In this document: positions 41,643 through 50,143 of the stretch, one piece after another
Layout: the number at the start of each line of letters is the position of its first letter
Position numbering within the stretch: the stretch's first letter is position 1
Origin: Planctomycetota bacterium
GTDB taxonomy: Bacteria; Planctomycetota; Brocadiia; JAADGH01
DNA length: 64,000 nt
NCBI GenBank assembly: GCA_013152475.1
Contig: JAADGH010000186.1
Location: 1-64,000 of the forward strand
Reading direction: 5' to 3'
Notes under the pieces: model-generated
Seen by the model: only the letters and a program-made list of their open reading frames with translations
The model's database searches: none
What the model was told of the DNA's origin: nothing
Position numbers and translations under genes: made by a program

Positions 41643-43118
41643 ATGCAGGATGAAACGCAAATCGAGGACGGCGTGCTGGCCATCGAGGAGCTGAAGGCCC
41701 GGGCCGTGCACGGCGTCAAGGTCCTGGTGGGGGTCCAGGTCCTGAAGATCGCCGGCAGCATCATCCTCGCCCGCGTGCTCGTGCCGTCGATGTTCGGGCT
41801 CTTTGCCATCGCCAGCTTTGTGGTGGACTTCGCCTATATCCTCGGCGAGCTCGGCCTCGGTGCCGCGCTTATCCGGAAAGAAGACGAGCCCACCGAGGGC
41901 GACCTGCGCACCGTGTTCACGATCCAGCTCGGGGTGTCGGCGGTCCTCTGCGCCGTGGTGTTTCTTGGCGCGCCGCTGCTTCGCACGATCTATCCCGACT
42001 CTGCGGCGGAGGTCAAGTGGCTGGTCCGCGTCCTGGCGTTCATCCTCATCCTCTCGGCCTTCCGCACGGTCCCTGCCATCCGGCTCGAACGAAAGCTGCG
42101 CTACGGCCGGCTCAGCATTGTCGAAGCGGGGGAGGCGGCGGCCTACCAGGTGTGCGCGGTCGCCCTGGCCCTGTATGGGTTCGAGGCGTGGAGTTTTGTG
42201 ATTGCGATGCTTCTCCGGGGGGGGGTCGGGATCGTCCTGGTGTCGATCCTGTCCCCGTGGCGTCCGGGGTTTGCGCTGGAGCGGGCCTCGGCGCGGGGGC
42301 TCTTCTCCTTCAGCCTGCCGTACCAGGGCACGCAGCTCCTGAGCCAGATCAACGGCGCGGTCGCGCCCGTGCTCCTCGGCATCCTGGCGGGGCCTGCGGC
42401 GGTGGGGTACATCACCTTCGCCTCCACCCACGCCTTCCACCCGCAAAAGCTCCTCCAGATCGTCGGGCGCGTCGCGTTGCCGAGCTACGCCCGCATCCAG
42501 AACGAAAAGGGCCTCCTGAAGACGGCCATCGAGAAATCGGTCGAGACGCTGTCCAAGATCATCTTCCCCATCGTCACCCTCTTCATGGGCCTCGCACCGC
42601 AGGTGGTGCGAATCATTTTTACCGAGAAATGGCTCCCGGCCGTGCCGGTCCTCTACCTTTACCTCCTTATTATGCTCATGGGCGTGCCGCTCATCATCCA
42701 GATTCGGTCGCTCACGGCGCTGGGCCACGCCGGCGTCTTGTTCAAATACAGCATCCTCACCACCTCGCTCATGTGGGCCATGGCCGTTCCCCTGTGCACG
42801 GTCCTCGAGCGGCGCTGCGCGATGGGGTTCATGGGTGTCGGCATCTCGTTCCTGGTGTGCAACATCATCGGCCTCACCTGGACTCTCGTTTATCTCCGCC
42901 GCATCGTCGAGGCCCGTATCCTGTGGAGCATGCGCACGGCCTTTCTTGCCGCCGCGGCGGCGGGCGGGCTGTGCTATCTCCTGTCCGGGTGGGTGCAGAC
43001 GCTGCCTGCTCTTGCGCTGGTCGTGGCAGCGGGGCTGGCGTGCGATGCACTTGTCCTGCTGGTCGTGGAAGGGCGGCAGGCGTTCGCCTTTGTGTCAACG
43101 TTCCTCGGAAGCCGGTAG
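41643..43118 (+). CDS. Polysaccharide flippase (MOP superfamily, Wzx-like)
   Basis: Encodes 491 residues with about 12-14 hydrophobic helices. The N-terminal pattern ARAVHGVKVLVGVQVLKIAGSIILARVLVPSMFGLFAIASFVV, and LPYQGTQLLSQINGAVAPVLLGILAGPAAVGYITFA further on, match the lipopolysaccharide/exopolysaccharide exporter family. It would move lipid-linked oligosaccharides across the inner membrane. The ATG at 41643 lacks a strong ribosome binding site of its own; the short upstream frame with a good site ends across it, so coupling is possible. The 3' end overlaps the convergent DUF4091-type gene by 24 bases. Confidence 0.88.
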   Translation: MQDETQIEDGVLAIEELKARAVHGVKVLVGVQVLKIAGSIILARVLVPSMFGLFAIASFVVDFAYILGELGLGAALIRKEDEPTEGDLRTVFTIQLGVSAVLCAVVFLGAPLLRTIYPDSAAEVKWLVRVLAFILILSAFRTVPAIRLERKLRYGRLSIVEAGEAAAYQVCAVALALYGFEAWSFVIAMLLRGGVGIVLVSILSPWRPGFALERASARGLFSFSLPYQGTQLLSQINGAVAPVLLGILAGPAAVGYITFASTHAFHPQKLLQIVGRVALPSYARIQNEKGLLKTAIEKSVETLSKIIFPIVTLFMGLAPQVVRIIFTEKWLPAVPVLYLYLLIMLMGVPLIIQIRSLTALGHAGVLFKYSILTTSLMWAMAVPLCTVLERRCAMGFMGVGISFLVCNIIGLTWTLVYLRRIVEARILWSMRTAFLAAAAAGGLCYLLSGWVQTLPALALVVAAGLACDALVLLVVEGRQAFAFVSTFLGSR

Positions 43119-46100
43119 CGCCTTCTGGAGGGGAACAATGGCGGAGGCGATCTCCCTGCGCCAGCGATCGTAGTCCTCCGGGCCGAACCGATCGAGCAAG
43201 CGGCTCATCCCCGGACGGTACTTGTCGATCTCGTCGCGGACCTGCTGGAGGACCTGCTCCGCAGCCGTCCGCTCGGCCTCGGCAATCCCCGCCTTTTTCG
43301 CTTTCCTGATCCACTGCTCGAGGGTGGCAATGTACCGAAGATCGTCCACGCCCTCGCGATAGGCCTCCCACTGGGGCGTAGACACGGGCGCGCCGGTCAT
43401 GGGGGCGGGGTAGGTGAGTGTCGCCCCCTCGCCGAGCTCCTCGTCCAGGTCGTAGTACGGGTCGCCGTGGATGTCGCGGTAGCTCCACCGCATCCTCGCC
43501 TCGAAGGGCGAGACCCAGAGGTAGAAGCCGTTGGCCAGCCGTTCCACCTCCGCTTTCTCGCCGGCCACGTTCACGGCGGGGTCAAACTCGAACCATGCCT
43601 GTGTCGTGCCATCGGCCAGGAGGCGCGACATATCGCGAAACTCCCCCATGTCCAGTCGATCCAGCTCACGGGCGTCGTAGCATCGGACCCGCACCCGGGG
43701 CCCGGGCTCGGTGCGGAAAAGATCGGCCAGCCTTTTGTGGGAGAAAATCCCTGCCCGGCTCACTCCAGAAATCCACTGGCAATGGTCCTCCCACTCCTTC
43801 CGCTGCTTTGCAAATTGCGCCGGGCGGTCGAGCGGGGCGAAGAGGACCGGCCCCGCCTGAAGCGTAGCCGCGATCTGCGCCAGGTTGCTCACGTCAGATG
43901 TGTAGAGCGCTTTCCTTTGATCTTCACTGATGTTATAGAGGACGCCAAGCAGATCCACATAGGTGATCTGCTCGATCGGCTCGGGTGTGACGATCACGGG
44001 CCCGCGCAGGCCGCTCTTGACGAAGCGGTCGAGGACCCGGCGCGCGTCGCCGGAGTACACGGCAATCTCCCCCTTGCTGTAAGAGGCGCGCGATGCCGTC
44101 CGGAAGGCGACAATATCCACGCCGTGCCTCTTCATGTCGCGAAGATCGGCCTCCGACGTCCCCCGGCCGGCGTACACCCCGTGCTTCTTCCTGAGCGAAT
44201 CGGCCAACCGGATGGGCAGGACCTCGACGTGAATCGGCAGGCGGACCGGCTTTTCGTTTTCGGGCGCCACCTCGACGGCGCCGGTGTACGTGTCGGGGGC
44301 CGCGTCGGCCGGGACATGGAGCGACAGCCAAACGTCCCGGAAGCTGTTCGCGTCAAGGTCGACGGGCGTGTACGGGTCGAGGACCTCCGGGCAGAGGACC
44401 GTGCGCTGAACAGACCGGTCCGCGACATATTTCCGCTTCCGCTGCAGGCGGACAAGGGAGAGCTTTATCACATTCTGGCCAAGAAAGTCCTGGGTCCTTG
44501 TCCCGATCAGGTCGCCGACGCTGATCCGCACGTTTCGCAGCGGGGTCTTGGCGTAGATGGCGAAGGCGGCGGGTTCGTATTCCCCCTGCGCGGCGCGAAG
44601 GCGCAGGGAGGTCCGGAAGCCTTGGGCGTCCGGCTTCCTGTCCGGCGCTGCCGGCGTGAGGTAGGAATGGACGGAAAGGCCGATGTTTCCATCAAACGGC
44701 AGCGCATCCGCCGGGAAGGAGAGCCGGCGGGGATCAACAGCCCGGACGTGGATGGTCGGCAGGTAGGTCCTGGCCGCCTTGACAAACACCCGTGCGACGA
44801 AGCGTTCGTGCTGCCCGGGGTGGATCACGAGGCCTTGCAGGGAAAAGCCTGCGTTCTTGATACAGTAGAGACCGCACGAGCTGGTCCGGGTCGACTGCGG
44901 CCCTATCGAGACCATGACACCGGCGGCCGGGCCGGACTCGTCGAGGAGACGGCCGAGGACTGTCGCCGTCGGGGTCCGAGAGGACCGCCGTGCAGGCTGA
45001 CGTTTGAAATGGAACTTGAGGCCCCCAAAATCCACAATGTCCGGCAGGGTGTTTGCGGTGGCGGTTGTGGACACAAGCTGGTCCAGGTTGGGCCGGTATC
45101 GGCAGATGTTTATCCCCCACACCGCGCCCAGTTCCGGCGCGCGGGTCTTCAGGGACCTATAGGGGATTTTCATCTCCACGCTCCAGGAGGGCACGTCATG
45201 CCGCACCGCCACAAGCGCGTGGGAGTTCCACTGCGGGCGGTCCCCTGCGGCGTCGTAGATGGCGCCCGTGATGCCCACGACGATCTTATAGGTCTCGCTC
45301 ATCCCCGGCACGCGGAGGAACACGCCGACACAGTCGTTCTTCCAGACCTGCGCGTCTGTGGCCTTCTTCATCCTCTGCAGCGGGGCCAGGGCGCTTCGAT
45401 GACAGCGAAGATAGACGTAGAGCGCCTCCTTGTCGAAGCACACCCGCAGCAGCGTTATGTCGGCGATGTGCTGCCCCGGGTACGCCGGCAGGAGAGGCAT
45501 GCAGGGGAATGTGTTCCAGGCGTCGTCGGCATCCCTGCCGTCGATAACGGGGGGCCCGTCGGCCTGGTAGATTCCAAGCTCGGGATACATGGTGGGATAG
45601 ATGCTCCCCCTCGAGAGGGGTACGAGTTTTGTGTTGATTTCATACCGGTACTCGAACTTGACATCGTCGAACCATACCGTGCCCGTCGCACCGACCATGG
45701 CCAGTCCGATTCTCGCCGCGCGCGCTCCGGGGGGGGAGCGCACCTCTCCCTTCAGGGGGCGCCAATCGAAATCGGTTGCCGTCAGCGATGCGGCCTGTGT
45801 CACCCGCGCCTTGGCCCTGCCCCGCTGGACGACCCGGAGGGGCTGCCAGTCGCCGTCGTACCACGACACGGAGATGCCGGCCGATGCCGCCCCCTTCGCG
45901 TGGAGCATCACACCCGACGCCCTCACCCGCGCCGAGACGCGATAGATCGTCTCGGGCAGGACCTGAAAAGCGGCGCTCCGGGCAAGGCCGTCGAACATGT
46001 CCCGCTTCCCCTGGACGCAGATGCGGAGGGATCGTCTCCCCTCGGCGGCAGCCGAGTCGTCCAGGCCGGCCAGGCCGGGGGGCCAGGTCCATAGCCTGCC

Positions 46101-46244
46101 GCGGCCGTCTTCGTCGTTCCACCCCGCTTCGAACCCGCCGTTGCGCAGCAGGTTGAGGGTGTGCTCCTTCTCCTGCGCAGCGAGGGGCAAGACCGTCAGG
46201 CAAAGGAGGAGGACGGTTGCGGCCCGTGTTCGTAGTCGAAGCAT
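43095..46244 (-). CDS. Secreted CBM / CBM9-like / DUF4091 (GH123-like) protein
   Basis: Encodes about 1049 residues; the ATG at 46244 is preferred over 46250 for spacing to AGG. Signal peptide ends about LPLAAQ. About 35-205: a jelly roll beginning NLLRNGGFEAGWNDEDG. About 220-405: a DOMON/CBM9-like domain (YQADGPPVIDGRDADDAWNTF and VPSWSVEMKIPYRSL). The middle region (about 500-700) has a beta-sandwich. The C-terminal barrel (about 690-1049) ends with TYPAPMTGAPVSTPQWEAYREGVDDLRYIATLEQWI, which matches DUF4091 C-termini of GH123-like proteins. Enzymatic role and substrate unproven. It follows the triple PsbP-like gene with ten bases between them, so they may form one transcript. Confidence 0.75.
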   Translation of the reverse strand: MLRLRTRAATVLLLCLTVLPLAAQEKEHTLNLLRNGGFEAGWNDEDGRGRLWTWPPGLAGLDDSAAAEGRRSLRICVQGKRDMFDGLARSAAFQVLPETIYRVSARVRASGVMLHAKGAASAGISVSWYDGDWQPLRVVQRGRAKARVTQAASLTATDFDWRPLKGEVRSPPGARAARIGLAMVGATGTVWFDDVKFEYRYEINTKLVPLSRGSIYPTMYPELGIYQADGPPVIDGRDADDAWNTFPCMPLLPAYPGQHIADITLLRVCFDKEALYVYLRCHRSALAPLQRMKKATDAQVWKNDCVGVFLRVPGMSETYKIVVGITGAIYDAAGDRPQWNSHALVAVRHDVPSWSVEMKIPYRSLKTRAPELGAVWGINICRYRPNLDQLVSTTATANTLPDIVDFGGLKFHFKRQPARRSSRTPTATVLGRLLDESGPAAGVMVSIGPQSTRTSSCGLYCIKNAGFSLQGLVIHPGQHERFVARVFVKAARTYLPTIHVRAVDPRRLSFPADALPFDGNIGLSVHSYLTPAAPDRKPDAQGFRTSLRLRAAQGEYEPAAFAIYAKTPLRNVRISVGDLIGTRTQDFLGQNVIKLSLVRLQRKRKYVADRSVQRTVLCPEVLDPYTPVDLDANSFRDVWLSLHVPADAAPDTYTGAVEVAPENEKPVRLPIHVEVLPIRLADSLRKKHGVYAGRGTSEADLRDMKRHGVDIVAFRTASRASYSKGEIAVYSGDARRVLDRFVKSGLRGPVIVTPEPIEQITYVDLLGVLYNISEDQRKALYTSDVSNLAQIAATLQAGPVLFAPLDRPAQFAKQRKEWEDHCQWISGVSRAGIFSHKRLADLFRTEPGPRVRVRCYDARELDRLDMGEFRDMSRLLADGTTQAWFEFDPAVNVAGEKAEVERLANGFYLWVSPFEARMRWSYRDIHGDPYYDLDEELGEGATLTYPAPMTGAPVSTPQWEAYREGVDDLRYIATLEQWIRKAKKAGIAEAERTAAEQVLQQVRDEIDKYRPGMSRLLDRFGPEDYDRWRREIASAIVPLQKALPASEER

Positions 46245-46253
46245 CCGCATCCT

Positions 46254-47738
46254 TTACTGCAGTTCGAGGCTCCGCACACAGTCGAGGAAGAGCGCCTTCT
46301 GCCCGGCGAAGTCGCTCTCCCGTGCGCCGAGATTGAAGATGAGCTTCCGGTCCTTCGACGCGACGATGATTTTCAGGTTGTGCAGTTGCGTCTCCCCGGC
46401 CCTTGCCCCGAACTCGATCGTGCTGGCGGGGTATTTCCCGATGGCGCCGGGCGTGACGGCATGGATCGTCAGCCCCGTGACCGACTTCGCCATGGCCTTC
46501 CGAACGGCCTCGGCGTAATCCTCCAGTGGGGCATCATTTTTGTCGCACACCACGTTCATCTCGGGCCGGTAGCCGCCGGCCGGCGGGCCGATGAAGCGCA
46601 CGGCCATCCCCGGCGCATCGCCGGGCAGCATCGTCCACCCCGCAGGCGGTTTCAGCGAGAACTTCTCCCTCTGGTTCACGTACCGATCCTCCTCCAGCCC
46701 GGGCGGCCGGTAGGTCTCGGCGGGGGGGAAGGTCCGGAAGGTGTCGCACACCTGGTGGAACAGGCATTCGCACCCGCCGAACCATTTCGACGGAGCCGTG
46801 CAGGTGATCGTGTATCGGCGGTCGCCGTCTCCCGCGGTGAAGAACTTCACGCTTCGAAGGGAGACGTCATTGAAGGTGAAGGTATATTCCATCAGAAAAT
46901 CGGACATCCGCCCTTCTTCATCGTACCGGCGACGCTCGACGCGGAGCCGGAAGTCGGCCTCGGGCTTCCGAAGCGTATTCCGGACGGCGGCGACGAAGGC
47001 GGGGAGGGCGCGCGGGTCCTCGTGCACCTCGACAACGATATTGGGCACGGTCCCGTCCGGCCGCTTCGGGCCGACGAAGATGGCCTTTGGGCCCAGCTTT
47101 CCGCTCCGGTCCACTGACCAGCCGGACGGCGGATTCAGGGAGAAGCCTTGCTCTTCGTCTGCATAGGTCTCTGCAAGGTCCGTTTTCGCCTCGGTCGGCG
47201 GGGTGAGAACTCGGAACGACCGGACGCTGGCGTCGAAGGCCCTCTGAAAGCGCTGCACGCTGTCCTCGGGGCAGGTGTATCGCGCGACGACATACCGGTC
47301 GCCGGCGCTGAAGACCAGGAGCGTTCTGCGCTTCTTGCCCTTTTCGTCCGCGAACGAGAAGTCCATCCGCCAGGCCTCGTGCTCGTGCTCGATCAGGCAG
47401 CGGACCTGGCTGTGAATCTCGATCTGCGCGCAGGCCTCCGGCAGCCCCGCCTTCAGGTCCTCGACGAACGTGTCGAAGGGCGAGGCCGCCTCGACGACCG
47501 TGACCGAGACCGTCGGGGGCGGGGAGGGCGGGACGGGGCCCTTGAGGAGGAACGTCGCTTTCCCGTCCGCGGGCCTCCCCTCCTGCCAGTGGGCGGGGGG
47601 GCGAAAGGCAAAGCCGGCCTTGGCGTCCTCGCGCTCCGGGCCGAGGAGCAGGGCCTCCTCCCGGGCCGAGGAGACGACGGAAAGGGCAAGCGCAATGATC
47701 GCAGCGGCAAGCAACGACCGTGTTGTTCGCATCTTCAA
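46254..47738 (-). CDS. Secreted protein with three PsbP/DcrB/DUF1795-like repeats
   Basis: Encodes 494 residues. A TTG at 47738 is chosen because GGAGG lies seven bases ahead; an in-frame ATG two codons later is too far from it. Signal peptide: RSLLAAAIIALALSVVSSA. Three homologous units follow, beginning AGFAFRPPAHWQEG, QGFSLNPPSGWSVD and EKFSLKPPAGWTMLP, the typical opening of PsbP/DcrB-like (DUF1795) domains. Each ends with an amphipathic strand near SVRSFRVL or DTFRTFPP. Three copies in one chain is unusual for the family, which normally has one. No enzymatic residues recognised. Has a strong TATAAT promoter. Confidence 0.75.
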   Translation of the reverse strand: MKMRTTRSLLAAAIIALALSVVSSAREEALLLGPEREDAKAGFAFRPPAHWQEGRPADGKATFLLKGPVPPSPPPTVSVTVVEAASPFDTFVEDLKAGLPEACAQIEIHSQVRCLIEHEHEAWRMDFSFADEKGKKRRTLLVFSAGDRYVVARYTCPEDSVQRFQRAFDASVRSFRVLTPPTEAKTDLAETYADEEQGFSLNPPSGWSVDRSGKLGPKAIFVGPKRPDGTVPNIVVEVHEDPRALPAFVAAVRNTLRKPEADFRLRVERRRYDEEGRMSDFLMEYTFTFNDVSLRSVKFFTAGDGDRRYTITCTAPSKWFGGCECLFHQVCDTFRTFPPAETYRPPGLEEDRYVNQREKFSLKPPAGWTMLPGDAPGMAVRFIGPPAGGYRPEMNVVCDKNDAPLEDYAEAVRKAMAKSVTGLTIHAVTPGAIGKYPASTIEFGARAGETQLHNLKIIVASKDRKLIFNLGARESDFAGQKALFLDCVRSLELQ

Positions 47739-47758
47739 CGGACCACCTCCCGACCCGC

Positions 47759-47787
47759 ATTATATCCCAGTGGAGGCGGCGTGTCAT
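47759..47787 (-). promoter_or_regulatory. Strong sigma70-type promoter for the triple-repeat gene
   Basis: On the minus strand: ATGACA (47782-47787), a 17-bp spacer, then a consensus TATAAT (47759-47764), 20 bp before the start at 47738. Confidence 0.65.
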
Positions 47788-47803
47788 GCCAAAATTTTTG
47801 AAG

Positions 47804-47832
47804 TTGAATTTGAGCGCCCTATCTGGTACGTT
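47804..47832 (+). promoter_or_regulatory. Candidate promoter for the RseC-like operon
   Basis: TTGAAT (47804-47809), a 17-bp spacer, then TACGTT (47827-47832), back to back with the promoter on the other strand. The start codon is at 47864. Confidence 0.45.
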
Positions 47833-47863
47833 CATGGTGAGGTGATTGTGTAAGGAGGATGGC

Positions 47864-48286
47864 ATGTCGTCGGAAGTTATCGAAGAGCGGGGGATCGTCC
47901 GGTCGGTTGCCGACGGCATTGCGCATGTGGAGATCGCCCAGCCATACTGCGAGAAAGAGGGGAAGTGCTCCACGTGCACGTGCAGCACGGAGGGGCGGAT
48001 GTTTCTCGATCTGGAGACGGACCTCGACCTGCACGAGGGGCAGGAGGTGACGCTCCAGATCAAGCAGCCGCCGATCCTGCCAGCGGTGTTTCTGGTCTTC
48101 GTCCTGCCGGTGCTCTGTCTCCTGGCGGGCATCGGCATCGGGCGGGCGCTCTTCGGGCCGTGGGGCGGGGCGCTTGGCGTGGTCTTCTGCGCGGGGTCCT
48201 TCACCCTCGCCTATCTCTATGACCGTCACCTGCGCGTGACGAAGCAGGCAGGGGTACGGATTCGGCTGCGGAACGAGGCGCCATGA
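47864..48286 (+). CDS. RseC/MucC family membrane protein
   Basis: Encodes 140 residues; the ATG at 47864 follows AAGGAGGAT. The family has a cysteine-rich N-terminal segment followed by two transmembrane helices, and both are seen: YCEKEGKCSTCTCST (four cysteines), then LPAVFLVFVLPVLCLLAGIGIGRALFG and GGALGVVFCAGSFTLAYLYD. In E. coli RseC takes part in the SoxR-reducing complex and sigmaE control; here no partner is nearby. Its end overlaps the next gene as ATGA. Confidence 0.85.
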   Translation: MSSEVIEERGIVRSVADGIAHVEIAQPYCEKEGKCSTCTCSTEGRMFLDLETDLDLHEGQEVTLQIKQPPILPAVFLVFVLPVLCLLAGIGIGRALFGPWGGALGVVFCAGSFTLAYLYDRHLRVTKQAGVRIRLRNEAP

Positions 48287-48972
48287 AGTCGGGCATCGGC
48301 ATCTTCATGAAGGAGCCGGTCCCCGGCCGGGTAAAGACGCGGCTGTTGGACCGCCTCGGCGCCGAGGAGTCGGCCCGGTTGTATGAGGCATTCCTGCGCG
48401 ATACCGTCGAAAAGGTAAGCCGCATCGAGTGCCACGCGCGGTGTCTTGCCTACTGGCCGGAGGCGGCGCGTTCCTGCGCCGAGGGGCTCGCCCCGCACGG
48501 GTTCCTGCTCCATGCCCAGGAGGGAGGGGACCTGGGGGAGCGGCTGGCGGCTTTTTTCGATTGGTATTTTGACCACGGGATCGAGCGGGTCGTGGTCGTC
48601 GGGTCGGACAGCCCCACGCTGCCCGGGGCGCTGATTGAGCAGGCCCTGGAGGCCCTGTACCATGCGCCGGCGGTCGTGGGACCGTGCTATGACGGCGGGT
48701 ATTACCTGATCGGGCTTTCCCGGTCGGCGCCGGAGGTGTTTCACGGGATTGACTGGGGCAGCGAGCGGGTGTTCGCGCAGACGATGAAGCGACTGCGTTC
48801 GGCGGGGATGACGTTTCGCGCGCTCGACCCCTGGTATGACGTGGACACGGCGGAGTCGTTGGCGTTCTTGATCCAGCACCTGGAGGCCCTGGCGGAGATG
48901 GGAAGCGAGCTTCTTCCGCGGAATACGATCGAAGTGGTCCGAGAATTAGGATTGAGAGATGATGAAGAATAG
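48283..48972 (+). CDS. TIGR04282-family glycosyltransferase (DUF2064)
   Basis: Encodes 229 residues with the GT-A nucleotide-sugar fold. GIFMKEPVPGRVKTRLLDRLG at the start is the family signature (KxPxPGxVKTRL). Other landmarks are ERVVVVGSDSPTLPGALIEQAL (the DSP loop) and VVGPCYDGGYYLIGLSR. The characterised context of the family is arsenosugar or related small-glycoside synthesis, but no arsenic genes are here. Starts in an ATGA overlap with the RseC-like gene, and the following TlpA gene overlaps its end by 14 bases. Confidence 0.88.
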   Translation: MKSGIGIFMKEPVPGRVKTRLLDRLGAEESARLYEAFLRDTVEKVSRIECHARCLAYWPEAARSCAEGLAPHGFLLHAQEGGDLGERLAAFFDWYFDHGIERVVVVGSDSPTLPGALIEQALEALYHAPAVVGPCYDGGYYLIGLSRSAPEVFHGIDWGSERVFAQTMKRLRSAGMTFRALDPWYDVDTAESLAFLIQHLEALAEMGSELLPRNTIEVVRELGLRDDEE

Positions 48973-49480
48973 TCAAGCGGCCGGTTGGGTGTGTGCGATT
49001 CTTGTGTTGTGTTTCGGGCTTGTTGCGCCGGGAGAGGAGGAGGGGTGGGTGGGCAGGAAGGCCCCGGACTTCAAGCTGACGGACTGCGACGGGAAGGTGC
49101 TGAGCCTGGACCAGTTCGCGGGCAAGGTGGTGGTCCTGAATTTCTGGCGGACGACATGCTTCCCGTGCCTGGAGGAGATGCCGGACCTGCAGAAGGTTTA
49201 CGAGGAGTTCAAAGACAAGGGCGTGGTGGTGATCGGCCTTGCGGTGGACGACAAGCGCAGCGACGTGGACAACAAGATGAACGTCCTGGGGCTCACCTAT
49301 CCAATTGCGCTGGACAACATGGCCACGCGCCTGATGTACAAAATCAAGTCCGTCCCCCATACCTTCATCATCGACAAGGCGGGCATCATCCAAGCGTATT
49401 TCGACCAGCAGACGGACAAGAAGGCCCTCGAAGACGCGCTGGCACCGTTGCTCGGCGAGAAGTCGGTCAAAAAGGAGTAA
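48959..49480 (+). CDS. TlpA-like thiol-disulfide oxidoreductase
   Basis: Encodes 173 residues. Signal: MMKNSQAAGWVCAILVLCFGLVAP. Thioredoxin-fold body with LSLDQFAGKVVVLNFWRTTCFPCLEEMPDLQKVYEEF: the active site is CFPC (CxxC present). The cis-proline segment is SVPHTFIIDKAG. It is likely periplasmic and reduces disulfides, for example in cytochrome c maturation. The heptaheme cytochrome gene elsewhere in the window would need such a system; the link is inference. Confidence 0.9.
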   Translation: MMKNSQAAGWVCAILVLCFGLVAPGEEEGWVGRKAPDFKLTDCDGKVLSLDQFAGKVVVLNFWRTTCFPCLEEMPDLQKVYEEFKDKGVVVIGLAVDDKRSDVDNKMNVLGLTYPIALDNMATRLMYKIKSVPHTFIIDKAGIIQAYFDQQTDKKALEDALAPLLGEKSVKKE

Positions 49481-49483
49481 ACC

Positions 49484-50122
49484 ATGAAAGAAGATGACGC
49501 GGGCCTTTTGGGCGACTCCCTCAACTGGATTCCCGCCCTGCGGAAGACCCGGAACGGGCTTCTGCTGATGCTTCGGGAGACCGAAGGGGCGTTCCTGACC
49601 CACAAGCTCGAACAGGTACGGACCGCCTTGGGTCTCGTGGACGGGATCACCCGGCAGTGCGAGGAACTGACCGAACGGGTGGTCCGCGACGTGAAAAACG
49701 GCAGCGAAGAGAGCCGCAGCGGTATTTATCGGGTGAGAGTGGTGGGCAACCTGGGCCGGCTCGCCCGGGAGATCGCGGCCGTGACGGAGGTGGTCCGCCA
49801 AAAGATCGAGAGCCGCATCCTCTTCAGCAACAAGGCGGTCCAGGAGCTGAAGGAGCTCTTCCCCCTGATCCTGAAAGTGATCGCCGATGTCTTCGACGGG
49901 ATCGAAACGGGCAACCAGACGCTGCTGATTTCCGTGGTAGCTACGGCGGAAAAGATCGCCGCAAAGGCCAGCGCGGCCGCCACCGAGCACGAGGAACGCC
50001 TCGTCAGGGGCGTCTGCCAGCCGAAGTCCTCGGCGGTGTTCCTCGACATGATCTACTCGCTGCGCAGCATCTCCCACACACTCAAGATGCTGGTGAAGGA
50101 CGTTCCGGAACCAGAGGGTTGA
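49484..50122 (+). CDS. All-helical PhoU-like protein
   Basis: Encodes 212 residues with AAAAGGAG as ribosome binding site. No hydrophobic helices and no cysteine clusters. Long amphipathic helices (VRTALGLVDGITRQCEELTERVVRD, SRILFSNKAVQELKELFPLILKVIADVFDGI and SLRSISHTLKMLVKD) give a pattern like the three-helix halves of PhoU or the cytosolic domain of Na/Pi cotransporters. No phosphate transport gene is nearby. PhoU assignment is tentative; a coiled-coil protein of another family is possible. Confidence 0.45.
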   Translation: MKEDDAGLLGDSLNWIPALRKTRNGLLLMLRETEGAFLTHKLEQVRTALGLVDGITRQCEELTERVVRDVKNGSEESRSGIYRVRVVGNLGRLAREIAAVTEVVRQKIESRILFSNKAVQELKELFPLILKVIADVFDGIETGNQTLLISVVATAEKIAAKASAAATEHEERLVRGVCQPKSSAVFLDMIYSLRSISHTLKMLVKDVPEPEG

Positions 50123-50143
50123 CACGAGGATTGGAGGGTGGGA

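Noticed and set aside
43467-46094. Plus-strand open frame of 875 codons opposite the DUF4091-type gene
   Set aside because: Composition is Arg/Gly/Pro-rich with no domain; the minus strand has a signal peptide and recognisable modules.
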